Position numbers and translations under genes: made by a program
Shown here: piece after piece, positions 1-7,262 of the stretch
Layout: every line of letters begins with the position of its first letter
Position numbering within the stretch: the stretch's first letter is position 1
Assembly: GCA_002279765.1 (NCBI GenBank)
Contig: NCCR01000013.1
Span: 3,885 to 48,623, forward strand
Length of the DNA: 44,739 bases
Source of the DNA: Verrucomicrobia bacterium 12-59-8
GTDB taxonomy: Bacteria; Verrucomicrobiota; Verrucomicrobiae; Verrucomicrobiales; Verrucomicrobiaceae
Reading direction: 5' to 3'
Notes under the pieces: model-generated
What the model was told of the DNA's origin: nothing
The model's database searches: none
The model's input: the letters and a program-made list of their open reading frames with translations, nothing else

Positions 1-1
1 G

Positions 2-646
2 GCGGGTGGAGAACAGCAGTTTTACATGAACATCGGCATGCAAGTCAAAGACGAGGCCGCCGTGCGCGAAAACGTGGCGGGCGGTGTGCGCCTGGACAAG
101 ACGCTGCAGGAAATCTACGCGCCCGAACCCGAGCCGACCGAGGCCGAACTGCGCGCCTGCTACGAGGCGAATCTGAAGCACTATATGACCGAGGAGGAGA
201 TCAAGGCCTCCCACATCACCAAGAGCCTGCAAGGGGCCACCAGCCGCCAGGAAATTTACCAGGCCATGCGTGATGTGCGCTCCGAGCTTCTCGCCGGCGC
301 CGACTTCGCCAAACTGGCCGAAGAGCACCGCACCGCTGAGCAGCAGCAGATCGATCTCGGCTGGTTCAAGCGCGGTGAATTCATGGAGGAGTTTGAAACC
401 ATCGCCTTTTCCATGGGCGAGGGGGAGATCAGCCCGGTCTTCACCACCCAGCTAGGCTTCCACGTCTGCACCGTCACCGGTCGCAGGCCTTCTGTGGCGC
501 GCCCCTATGATGAGGTGAAGGACGAAGTCAAAGTCCGCTTCATCGAGGAGTACCGCGACAAGAAGTTCAACCTGTTCCTGGAAGGGTTGAAAGCGACGGC
601 GAAGGTCGAAGACACCGATCCCGAAGGCCAGAACTGCGGGCACTAA
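2..646 (+). CDS. Parvulin-type peptidyl-prolyl cis-trans isomerase, 5'-truncated by window edge
   Basis: The reading frame is open to the left edge (an in-frame ATG at 26 is internal), so the N-terminus, including any signal peptide, is missing. The visible part has a SurA/PrsA-like linker rich in acidic residues and then a PpiC rotamase domain: 'ASHITKS' begins the first strand, 'LGWFKRGEF' is the conserved Gly-Trp/Phe turn, and 'FTTQLGFHV' matches the C-terminal strand of parvulins. Family knowledge: such proteins isomerise Xaa-Pro bonds in exported proteins, usually in the periplasm. A C-terminal 'YDEVKDEVK' helix follows, as in SurA/PpiD relatives. The gene converges on the cysteine-rich gene that ends at 726. 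The family call is secure, the specific subtype is not. Confidence 0.85.
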   Translation, partial: AGGEQQFYMNIGMQVKDEAAVRENVAGGVRLDKTLQEIYAPEPEPTEAELRACYEANLKHYMTEEEIKASHITKSLQGATSRQEIYQAMRDVRSELLAGADFAKLAEEHRTAEQQQIDLGWFKRGEFMEEFETIAFSMGEGEISPVFTTQLGFHVCTVTGRRPSVARPYDEVKDEVKVRFIEEYRDKKFNLFLEGLKATAKVEDTDPEGQNCGH

Positions 647-725
647 AGGAAAAGGGATCATCATGGTCCTTTGGTCTGGAAGGGATCAGGATGATCCCCC
701 TCCTGGAAGAATCTCAGCCAAAGAA

Positions 726-1274
726 TCACATCTTCGACATCACCGGGACTGGTGTCCGGTAGTCCGTCACTGGCTCTGGCAGCGAATCCATAGGCGGCGG
801 GCCCGGGAAATTGTCATCGACGAAGCGACGCCAGGTGTCGCGTGTTTTTTGGGAGATGAAGCCCTGCACGGTGTCGCCGCACTTGCCGCAGATCATCACG
901 CTGTGCAGCAGCCCGAGACCTTCGCACACGCCGGTGATCACAAAATCCTCCATGCCGGGCTCATCACGCGAGGCATTGCACACGGCGCAGGATTCCAGGC
1001 CTCGGTCCAGCGTCACCTGCTCATCCTGATACTGCGCCAGACGCTTCTTCGACTCCTGGGAAAAATCTTCCATCATCTGCGAGCGGCAGTGATCGCACAG
1101 CGCGTACTCCATCACGCACTCACCGCGTTTGTAGGCCTTCGAGATTTGAAAGCCGCCGGGGAAGTCTGGCAACGACTCACCGCAGCGTGTGCAGTTCTGA
1201 AATGGACGCTCCTCATACTCACACCGCAGGTCGGGCGGGATCGGCGGCGGCTGTTGGAGATCGTGATCAGACAT
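726..1274 (-). CDS. Cysteine-rich putative zinc-binding protein, unknown function
   Basis: 182-residue protein if started at the ATG at 1274 ('MSDHDLQQ'); an upstream in-frame ATG at 1298 is possible. Four CxxC knuckles are visible: 'CTRC' near the N-terminus, 'CDHC', 'CAVC' and 'CGKC'. These are enough ligands for two zinc ribbons or one bipartite treble-clef-like fold. The C-terminus is proline-rich ('FPGPPPMDSLPEPV'). There is no signal peptide or membrane segment, so it is probably cytoplasmic. It is divergent from the beta-propeller gene that starts about 50-110 bp away, so the two may share a promoter region. I do not recognise a named family and assign no function; metal binding is inferred only from the cysteine spacing. 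Confidence 0.7.
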   Translation of the reverse strand: MSDHDLQQPPPIPPDLRCEYEERPFQNCTRCGESLPDFPGGFQISKAYKRGECVMEYALCDHCRSQMMEDFSQESKKRLAQYQDEQVTLDRGLESCAVCNASRDEPGMEDFVITGVCEGLGLLHSVMICGKCGDTVQGFISQKTRDTWRRFVDDNFPGPPPMDSLPEPVTDYRTPVPVMSKM

Positions 1275-1325
1275 CGGCTTGTTTGCAACAAAGCGCACAC
1301 TATGCCAGTTTCACAGTGCAAACTC

Positions 1326-1385
1326 ATGCGAACCACGCTTTTCCTCAGCCTCCTCCTGCCAGCCTTTCTGCATACGCCGCCATGA
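1326..1385 (+). other. Detached signal-peptide-like mini reading frame before the propeller gene
   Basis: An ATG at 1326 opens a 19-codon frame, MRTTLFLSLLLPAFLHTPP, followed by TGA at 1383-1385. It looks like an ordinary Sec signal peptide: a basic start, a Leu-rich core and a helix breaker. Its stop codon overlaps the ATG at 1382 that opens the frame of the beta-propeller protein, giving an ATGA junction. Either the two pieces were one gene now separated by a frameshift near 1380, or this is a short upstream frame coupled to the propeller. The first reading is favoured because propellers of this type are usually exported. Confidence 0.45.
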
Positions 1386-2425
1386 CCGGCGCCTCGCCCG
1401 TCGAACTGAAATTCCCCTTGGAACTCGCCTGGCAGTTCAAGCTGATGGACAAGCCAAAGGGGCAGGCGGAGATGCTCGTCTCCAGCGCGGTTGTACGTTC
1501 CGGCAAAGTCTATACTGGCTGTAAAGATGGGAAGTTCTTCTGCCTTGATCTCGTCACTGGCAAAGAGTTGTGGAAGACCGAGGCCAAGGGAGCCTTTGAC
1601 GGTGCGGCTGCTTTTGCGGGTGATCTCGTGGTGGCCGGTTGTCAGGACGGTTTTGTCTATGCTTGGAACGCCGACACCGGCAAGGAAGTGTGGAAGTTTG
1701 AAACGCAGGCCGAGATCCACGCTGCCGCCAATGTCTGGACGAATCCCGAAACCAAGGCGCAGAAAATCATCATCGGCAGCTACGACTACTCCATCTACTG
1801 CCTCGATGCGAAAACGGGCGTCAAGGAATGGGCCGCTGAAACCGGCTACTACATCAACGGCGGCTCTGCTGTGGGCGATGGCAAGGTCGTCTTCGGCGGA
1901 TGCGACAGCGTGCTGCATGTGCACGATGTGAAGACCGGCAAAGAAGAGCGCCAGATCGAAGTGGGTGCCTACATCGGCAACAACGTCGCCATCGCCGACG
2001 GCGTCATCTACGTCAGCCATTACGGCAACCGCGTCGGTGCCTACCGCATCGCCGACGGCATGAAAGTCTGGGAATACGGCGAGCGCGAGTTTGAGTATTA
2101 CGCCGCGCCCGCCATCTGGGACAAAGGAGTCTATGTCGGCGGCCGCGACAAACGCTTCCACGCCATCGACCGCGTCACCGGCGCGCAGCTCTGGGAATTC
2201 CGCGCGAGAGACCGCATCGACAGCAGCGCCGTGATCTGCGCCGGGAAAGTGGCTATTTTTGGGTGTGATGACGGGTATATCTACGCGCTTGATCTCAAGA
2301 CGGGGAAAGAGGTCTGGCACAATGAGATTGGTGCCCCGGTGAAGACGTCACCGGCCATTGCGGGACAGTATGTGATCTTTGGGGCGGATGATGGGGTGAT
2401 GTATGTGTTTAAGAATGGGAAGTGA
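1382..2425 (+). CDS. PQQ/BamB-like beta-propeller repeat protein
   Basis: 347 residues from the ATG at 1382. The frame is open further 5' but enters the divergent gene, so a longer start is unlikely. It consists of about seven PQQ-type blades. The blade signature 'D..TGKE(L/V)W' recurs ('DLVTGKELWK', 'NADTGKEVWK', 'DAKTGVKEW', 'DLKTGKEVWH'), each preceded by a strand such as 'IYCL' or 'IYAL' and a 'GS/GCDD' turn. Members of the family (BamB, PQQ dehydrogenase-like propellers) act in the periplasm or outer membrane, often as protein-interaction scaffolds. No enzymatic motif or PQQ-ligating residues could be identified. The lack of a signal peptide in this frame is odd given the signal-like 19-mer in the adjacent frame at 1326-1385. 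The blades themselves are intact. Confidence 0.85.
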   Translation: MTGASPVELKFPLELAWQFKLMDKPKGQAEMLVSSAVVRSGKVYTGCKDGKFFCLDLVTGKELWKTEAKGAFDGAAAFAGDLVVAGCQDGFVYAWNADTGKEVWKFETQAEIHAAANVWTNPETKAQKIIIGSYDYSIYCLDAKTGVKEWAAETGYYINGGSAVGDGKVVFGGCDSVLHVHDVKTGKEERQIEVGAYIGNNVAIADGVIYVSHYGNRVGAYRIADGMKVWEYGEREFEYYAAPAIWDKGVYVGGRDKRFHAIDRVTGAQLWEFRARDRIDSSAVICAGKVAIFGCDDGYIYALDLKTGKEVWHNEIGAPVKTSPAIAGQYVIFGADDGVMYVFKNGK

Positions 2426-2536
2426 GGATCGGCGCAATCTCCTTATATTTCTGCCGGCGACGGCCTCGCTCTCTTCATCAACCGTCAGATTGTTTGGCAA
2501 GCCTGTGATGCCTTGCTGATCCACATTCAGGACAAA

Positions 2537-2936
2537 TCATCCCAGCGGCACCACCAGACCTTCGGCTTGAGCCAATTTTTTCTGATTTGCATCGAAGGTT
2601 AGGAATTCATCGGCACCGAGCACAAGCGCGGCAGCCACATGCAGGATGTCAAAACCACGATGGCCGCTGGTCAAAGTGTAGGCGGCAGACAGCCTCCTGG
2701 CTTCGTCCACTACCCGGGCCAGATTGCAGACTTGGCACAACAGCCTTCCGCCAGCGCGATCAGCCTCAAACTGCGACCAGAAGAGAGCCGCTTCCCCCTC
2801 GCCGATGGCTTTGCGAAATTCAGCAAATCGGAGGGCATTTCCAAGTTCATACTCGTTCAGACTGGTGAGCGTCAGCGCTGTCTTGCGACTTCCCATAGAG
2901 GGAAAACAAGAAGCTGGTATCGCAAGCTGTCACCAT
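2537..2936 (-). pseudogene. VapC-like PIN-domain toxin, broken by internal deletion/frameshift
   Basis: Reading from the ATG at 2936, which overlaps the antitoxin stop codon (ATGGTGA), gives 'MVTACDTSFLFSLYG'. This is the N-terminus of a PIN domain with the first catalytic Asp in 'CDTS'. That frame soon ends in a stop. The rest of the PIN domain continues in another frame from about 2896: 'TALTLTSLNEYELGNALRF', then 'GFDILHVAAAL' and 'ADEFLTFDANQKKLA', the second and third acidic clusters. In intact relatives roughly 20-25 residues lie between 'SLYG' and 'LTLTSLNE', and here they are missing. The simplest reading is an out-of-frame deletion of about 60-75 bp. The 119-residue downstream frame alone lacks the first active-site Asp, so no active RNase is expected. 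Family: type II VapC endoribonuclease. Confidence 0.75.
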
Positions 2937-3181
2937 TTCCCCGCTGCCTCATGAATGATTTCGCGTGAAGCCTCAGCCGTCAGTCTCTGTGAACCGGAGC
3001 GATCCCTCTTCACCGCAGGGCTTTGCGTCCAATCCACCTTCAGCGCGGCGGTGGCAGGTTCCGGGACAAGCCGCGCAACCGCTTTACCGCGCTGCAAAAT
3101 GACAATTTCCTCTCCTGCATCAATCCAATCCAGAAGATTCGTGTAGTGATTTCTCAAATCACGGACATTGGCAGTTTTCAT
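2930..3181 (-). CDS. Type II antitoxin, Phd/YefM (VapB-like) family
   Basis: 83 residues. The N-terminus 'MKTANVRDLRNHYTNLLDWI' and 'GEEIVILQRGKAVARLVP' is the classic Phd/YefM DNA-binding fold (start motif, helix, then a beta-hairpin with 'RGKAVARL'). The C-terminal half is the variable toxin-neutralising tail. The stop codon overlaps the ATG of the PIN toxin, the usual antitoxin-first order. The family autoregulates by binding operators at its own promoter, and such a palindrome is present at 3182-3203. The frame is uninterrupted, in contrast to its toxin partner, so this may now be a solitary antitoxin/repressor. The start at 3181 is supported by the promoter geometry. Confidence 0.85.
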   Translation of the reverse strand: MKTANVRDLRNHYTNLLDWIDAGEEIVILQRGKAVARLVPEPATAALKVDWTQSPAVKRDRSGSQRLTAEASREIIHEAAGKW

Positions 3182-3218
3182 GGTGCTACATTATTGGAGC
3201 ACCTCTAAGGTTTGTCAA
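3182..3218 (-). promoter_or_regulatory. Antitoxin promoter with overlapping inverted-repeat operator
   Basis: On the minus strand, TTGACA (3218-3213) is a perfect -35 hexamer. It is followed after exactly 17 bp by AATAAT (3195-3190) as the -10, which ends 8 bp before the antitoxin ATG (3181). An inverted repeat GGTGCT-N10-AGCACC (3203-3182) brackets the -10, as expected for autorepression by a Phd/VapB-type antitoxin. The distance implies transcription starting at or next to the ATG, a leaderless or near-leaderless mRNA. Confidence 0.7.
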
Positions 3219-3394
3219 TCATGAAGCAAACGCTATGGCTGGCTGCTGATCATGCGACTTCACATTAGCGCTGGATATCGCCCATCGAAATCATGCGAGG
3301 AGGATAGGTCATTCAGCGACCGGGGCAAATCACCTGTCAGCATCCCGAGGCATCCAACTCTTGCATCCCCACAACCCACCGCTAAAGGAAACGG
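3219..3394. other. Intergenic spacer between antitoxin and rsmD
   Basis: No credible reading frame or strong hairpin was seen. It holds the upstream side of the divergent antitoxin promoter and, at its right end, the rsmD ribosome binding site (AAAGGA at about 3385-3390). Confidence 0.5.
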
Positions 3395-3976
3395 GTGCGT
3401 ATCATTTCCGGCAGCGCAGGAGGGCTTGCACTCGAAGTCCCGAAAACCGTCACCCGACCCACGCAGGATCGGGTGCGGCAGGCTGTGTTCTCGATGCTCG
3501 GGGAACTCGTGCCGGGGGCACATGTGCTGGATCTGTTTGCAGGCACAGGGGCCATCGGCCTAGAATGCCTGAGCCGGGGGGCGGCCTCGGCGGTGTTTGT
3601 GGATGAGAACAAGGGCGCTTGCGAAGTCATCCGCCGGAACATCGCCAAAACGCGCCTCATGGGGGCCACGGTGCGTCAAAGCGATGTCTTCCGCATGCTC
3701 CCGCTGCTGGAAAAAGACGGCAAGCAGTTCGATCTCATCTTTGCCGACCCACCGTACACGCACTGCGATGCGGACACGGATTTCGTCGCGAAACTGCTCG
3801 CCGAGGAAGCGCTGCCCGCGCTGCTCCATGCGGAGAGCCATCTCATTCTCGAAAGTCACCACTTCAACCGTGAAACAAAAAACTGGCCCGGCTGGGAGGT
3901 GCTGACCGATCGCAATTACGGCTCCACCCGCATCGTCTGGCTGCGCAAACTTCCGCATGGCATCGAAAGCGCTTAG
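3395..3976 (+). CDS. rsmD: 16S rRNA (guanine(966)-N(2))-methyltransferase RsmD
   Basis: 193 residues from a GTG at 3395, preceded at good spacing by AAAGGA. Starts 'MRIISGSAGG', the near-invariant RsmD N-terminus. SAM-binding motif I is 'VLDLFAGTGAIGLE' and the catalytic motif is 'FADPPY', the (D/N)PPY of N-methyltransferases; 'TRPTQDRVRQAVF' is the conserved substrate-binding stretch. It methylates G966 of 16S rRNA in the assembled small subunit (family knowledge). The 3' end overlaps the start of waaA by 20 bp, so the two are probably co-transcribed and translationally coupled. Length and motifs are normal. Confidence 0.93.
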   Translation: MRIISGSAGGLALEVPKTVTRPTQDRVRQAVFSMLGELVPGAHVLDLFAGTGAIGLECLSRGAASAVFVDENKGACEVIRRNIAKTRLMGATVRQSDVFRMLPLLEKDGKQFDLIFADPPYTHCDADTDFVAKLLAEEALPALLHAESHLILESHHFNRETKNWPGWEVLTDRNYGSTRIVWLRKLPHGIESA

Positions 3977-5282
3977 CCTCACTCTCTACAATCTGGCGCT
4001 GCCACTGGGGCTCGTCCTGATGCTGCCCGGTGCCTTCATCAAAATGCGCCGCCGCAACGGTCGCTGGTGCGATCTGGCGCAGCGTGTCGGTGTTTTCTCC
4101 CGCGAGACGCAGTCTGCCATCAAGGCCCTGCCGCAACGTGAGCGTTTCTGGGTGCATGCTGTGAGCGTGGGTGAGGTGGGGGTGGCGAAAAAGCTTATTG
4201 CCAGGCTGCTGAAAACGCATGCCGGTCTTGGCATTGTGCTGAGCACGACGACGCCGACGGGGTACGCGCTGGCTGAAGAGCTGGCGGCACAGCATGCAGG
4301 ACGTGTGGTGGCCATCTACAGTCCCATCGACCTGCCCGGTGTCGGTAGGCTGATGCTGGAACGCATTCAGCCCACACAACTTGTCTTGGTGGAGGCCGAG
4401 GTATGGCCCAACCTGACAGCAGCCGCCTCGCGTCTAGGCATTCCCGTTTCGCTGGTCAACGCACGACTCTCTCCGCGCAGTGAGCGCCGTTATCGCAAAT
4501 TCAGCTGGTTCGCCGGGCCAATCTTTCGCATGCTCAAGCAGGTCCTTGTTCAAGAGGCTGATGATGTCGCGCGCTGGCAGGGCTTCGGGGTCGAAGCGGA
4601 GCGCATCCACCTCACCGGCAGCATCAAGTACGATCCCGATGGTGCTGTCGTGCCTGCCACAAAGATCGACGAACTGCGCATCGTGCTCGCGCTGACAGGC
4701 ATCGACGAGACTCAGCCCACACTGCTCGCCGCCAGCACGCATGCGGGAGAGGAGATCGAGATGGCGCGTGTCTTCCTACGCCTGCGGGAACAGGTGAGCG
4801 ATCTCGCTCTACTCATCGTGCCGCGTCATGTGGAGCGCCGTGCAGAAATCAGCGCCGCGCTGCAAGACATCGGCATCTCCCCTGCCCTGCGCAGCGTGCT
4901 TGGTTCACGTGTCGATGCCAGTGCGCCGGTTTTTCTGATCGACACCACGGGCGAACTCGCCGCGTGGCAGCATCTTGCCACGCTGGTGGTGGTGGGGAAA
5001 AGCTTCCTCGCTGAAGGAGGGCAAAACCCTGCTGAGGCTGCGCTGGCGCAGAAGCCGGTGCTCTTTGGCCCGCGCATGGAAAACTTCACACCGCTGGTGG
5101 ATCTGCTCCTGAAGCATGGTGGCGCACAGCAGGTCGCTGATTTTGCAGAGCTGGAATCTGCCTGCTGCATGCTGCTGAAGGATCAGGCCAAAGCGGCGCG
5201 CATGGCACAGGCCGGACATGATGCGCTGGCGATTCACGCAGGCGCGACGATGCTGAGCGTGGAGCGGCTGCTGGGCAAGTAG
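3957..5282 (+). CDS. waaA: 3-deoxy-D-manno-octulosonic acid (Kdo) transferase, WaaA/KdtA
   Basis: 441 residues. It has an N-terminal hydrophobic segment ('LYNLALPLGLVLMLPGAF', single membrane anchor) and then a GT30/GT-B fold. Family signatures are 'FWVHAVSVGEV', 'STTTPTGY', 'EAEVWPNL', 'HLTGSIKYD' and the C-terminal 'EGGQNPAEAALAQKPVLFGP' donor-binding region with its conserved Glu and Asn. WaaA transfers Kdo from CMP-Kdo to lipid A precursor at the inner face of the cytoplasmic membrane, so the organism makes Kdo-containing LPS. The start lies inside rsmD (20-bp overlap), indicating coupling. It is full length with no anomaly. Confidence 0.93.
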   Translation: MASKALSLTLYNLALPLGLVLMLPGAFIKMRRRNGRWCDLAQRVGVFSRETQSAIKALPQRERFWVHAVSVGEVGVAKKLIARLLKTHAGLGIVLSTTTPTGYALAEELAAQHAGRVVAIYSPIDLPGVGRLMLERIQPTQLVLVEAEVWPNLTAAASRLGIPVSLVNARLSPRSERRYRKFSWFAGPIFRMLKQVLVQEADDVARWQGFGVEAERIHLTGSIKYDPDGAVVPATKIDELRIVLALTGIDETQPTLLAASTHAGEEIEMARVFLRLREQVSDLALLIVPRHVERRAEISAALQDIGISPALRSVLGSRVDASAPVFLIDTTGELAAWQHLATLVVVGKSFLAEGGQNPAEAALAQKPVLFGPRMENFTPLVDLLLKHGGAQQVADFAELESACCMLLKDQAKAARMAQAGHDALAIHAGATMLSVERLLGK

Positions 5283-5334
5283 CTGGGAGCCTTAACTCGT
5301 TCTGGAAGCAATGCGGAACAGGCCGCGCCAAACC

Positions 5335-5444
5335 ATGGAGGAATGGCAAATGAAGGAACTGAGAATGGAAAATGGTCAGGAGGTGTGATGAGGCGCGAAC
5401 CACTTTACCTTTGTGACCCATTCCTTCATTTGCCATCCTTCCAT
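5335..5444. repeat. Inverted pair of a 26-bp dispersed intergenic repeat
   Basis: The unit core is 'GGCAAATGAAGGAA', preceded by ATGGA(R)GRAT. One copy lies on the plus strand at 5335-5358 and a second, inverted, at 5419-5444. The two could fold into a long hairpin with a loop of about 60 bp. A third copy occurs at 27673-27698. The pair fills most of the spacer 5283-5496 between the convergent waaA and nucleotidyltransferase genes. Nothing else was seen there. Confidence 0.7.
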
Positions 5445-5496
5445 TCGCTTCGGCAAAATGTGCGGCTTCGAGAGCGAGCTAGAGCTCGGGACTGCT

Positions 5497-6411
5497 TTAT
5501 CCCCAGAGCGATTGCGGGTATTCGCCGGCGTCGATGAGCGCACGGATGCTCGCGACAACCTCCGCTTTGTCTTCGGGATAAGTGACGCCGAACCATTTGC
5601 CGGTGGTTTCGAGGACGCGGACGTCGGCTTTGCCAGCAGCGATGAGGGCATCGACCTGGGCGGGAACGTAGCACTCGGATTTGAGTTCGGTGCCGCGCTC
5701 GGCGAGGAAGGCGGCGAAGGCGGTACGCAGGTGCGCGAAGATGTCCGGGGTGAAGCCAAAGAAGTTCATCGACACGACTTCGTTGCCGGTGAGGGGAACG
5801 TAAGAACCCTCCACCTCGCGATTTTCCGCGCCGGTGTCGCACTTGAAGATCTTGGTCATTTCCAAAACGGTGCTGAGCATGCCGTGGGCATCGCAGGTGC
5901 AGACGCCACGGGAGACGCTGCCGTGCTCGGAAAGCGTGTTCTTGAGGTAGAAGCCCACCATGGACCAGTGGCTTAGGCCGTCCTGCGGACGTGGCTGGGT
6001 GAGGTCTGCGGCGATCTTTTGGAAGGCGTCCTGGCCGTAGAAGTCGTCGGCATTGATCATGAGGAAAGGCTCATTCACCACGCTCTCCGCCGCGAGCAGC
6101 GCGTGGGCGGTGCCCCAGGGCTTGGTGCGGCCCTCTGGCACAGTGAAGCCGGCGGGGAGATCGTGCAGATCCTGAAACGCGTAGTCCACTTCAATGCGCC
6201 CTGCATACTTGGAGCCGATCTGGGTGCGGAACAGCTCCTCAAAGTCGCGGCGGATGACGAAGACCACCTTGCCGAAACCGGCGCGGATCGCATCAAAGAC
6301 GGAGTAGTCCAGCACCACCTCGCCGGAAGGTCCCATGGCATCGAGTTGTTTGAGGCCGCCGTAACGGCTGCCCATGCCGGCAGCGAGGATGAGGAGAGTG
6401 GGTTTCATCAA
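5497..6411 (-). CDS. Sugar-phosphate nucleotidyltransferase family protein
   Basis: 304 residues. The N-terminus 'LLILAAGMGSRYGGLKQL' is the nucleotide-binding loop of the NTP_transferase fold (consensus LAAGxGxRxxxxxPK, here with KQ in place of PK). 'KPWGTAHALLAAE' is the base/sugar recognition loop, and 'LMINADDFYG' carries the metal-binding Asp. A C-terminal domain ends 'FGVTYPEDKAEVV', as in glucose-1-phosphate nucleotidyltransferase-like proteins that lack the left-handed helix. The reaction is presumably sugar-1-phosphate + NTP to NDP-sugar, but the sugar and nucleotide cannot be read from sequence. No sugar-pathway genes are adjacent, so its pathway is unassigned. Start chosen at MMKP (6411); the second Met is equally possible. 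Confidence 0.8.
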   Translation of the reverse strand: MMKPTLLILAAGMGSRYGGLKQLDAMGPSGEVVLDYSVFDAIRAGFGKVVFVIRRDFEELFRTQIGSKYAGRIEVDYAFQDLHDLPAGFTVPEGRTKPWGTAHALLAAESVVNEPFLMINADDFYGQDAFQKIAADLTQPRPQDGLSHWSMVGFYLKNTLSEHGSVSRGVCTCDAHGMLSTVLEMTKIFKCDTGAENREVEGSYVPLTGNEVVSMNFFGFTPDIFAHLRTAFAAFLAERGTELKSECYVPAQVDALIAAGKADVRVLETTGKWFGVTYPEDKAEVVASIRALIDAGEYPQSLWG

Positions 6412-6548
6412 ATGGATGTGGGAATTGGGTGAGGGCGCGCACCTTTTCGTCGGGTGGCTGTCAGGTCAAGACGAAGTGCTGAGGTCAAGACATGCGCCGA
6501 ACCTCACAACAGAGAGCTTGTGCTCCTTCGCCGTTTCGGCTTACATCC

Positions 6549-7259
6549 ATGCACATGCTTCAAGACATCACGAAACTCATTCAGCTTCAGGAACGTGACC
6601 AGCGCATTCGTGCGCTGCAGAAAGACCTCAAGGACATCCCTACGATGCAAACCCGGGCTAAAATGCAGCTCGCGGGAGATCAGGCCGCCGTGGAGGCCGC
6701 AAATCTGGCGATGAAGGAAGTCGAGGTGAAGATCAAAAACATCCAGCTCGATGTCCAGACGCGCCAGACCTCCATCAAGCGGCTGCAGGATCAGCAGTTC
6801 GAGACGCGCAAGAACGACGAATTTGCCGCCCTCGGACATGAAATCAAACGTTACCAGGCCGACGTCACCAAACTGGAAGATGGCGAACTGGAGCAGATGG
6901 AGTCCCTCGAAGCGGCCAAGGCGAAGCTGAAGGAGGCGCAGGCCAAACTGGCCGGCACCCAGGTCCGCGTGAACGAGGAACTCAAAAACCTGGAAGAACG
7001 CGGAGTGGGCGTGAAAAAGCGCCTCGATGACCTCAACGCCGAACGCACCACACTGGCCGAGCCGATTGATCCCGATTCTCTTGATCTCTACAACCGCATC
7101 TTCATCAAGAAAGGTGACGCCGCCATCGTGCCGATGGAAAATGCCATGTGCGGCGGCTGCCACATGAAGGTGGTCGTGGGGGTGATCCAGTCGCTGAAGC
7201 AGTCCGAGGGACTGACGCAGTGCGAAGCCTGCGGGCGCATTTTGTATCTGGTGGAGTAG
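6549..7259 (+). CDS. Coiled-coil protein with C-terminal C4 zinc ribbon (COG1579 / zf-RING_7 type)
   Basis: 236 residues from ATG 6549 ('MHMLQDITKLIQLQE'); the frame runs further 5' without a good start. Residues about 5-180 form a long charged antiparallel coiled coil ('KRLQDQQFETRKNDEFAALGHE' region). The C-terminus has two CxxC pairs, 'CGGCHMK' and 'CEACGRIL', that form a zinc ribbon. This arrangement matches the widespread COG1579 family, thought to bind nucleic acid or act as a chaperone; its precise role is not established. The motif 'KNDEFAALGHEI' is highly conserved in the family. The gene is monocistronic here, and its stop lies only 3 bp from the stop of the convergent DUF1501 gene. 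Confidence 0.85.
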   Translation: MHMLQDITKLIQLQERDQRIRALQKDLKDIPTMQTRAKMQLAGDQAAVEAANLAMKEVEVKIKNIQLDVQTRQTSIKRLQDQQFETRKNDEFAALGHEIKRYQADVTKLEDGELEQMESLEAAKAKLKEAQAKLAGTQVRVNEELKNLEERGVGVKKRLDDLNAERTTLAEPIDPDSLDLYNRIFIKKGDAAIVPMENAMCGGCHMKVVVGVIQSLKQSEGLTQCEACGRILYLVE

Positions 7260-7262
7260 GAC

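Noticed and set aside
663..1385. Long plus-strand frame (240 codons) across the cysteine-rich gene
   Set aside because: It is antisense to the CxxC-rich gene at 726-1274, shows His/Arg-rich low-information sequence and no domain. Only its last 19 codons look meaningful (signal peptide).
1112..2320. 402-codon minus-strand frame opposite the beta-propeller
   Set aside because: Asp/Val/Ala-rich mirror of the PQQ repeats. The plus strand has clear repeat signatures, so this is a shadow.
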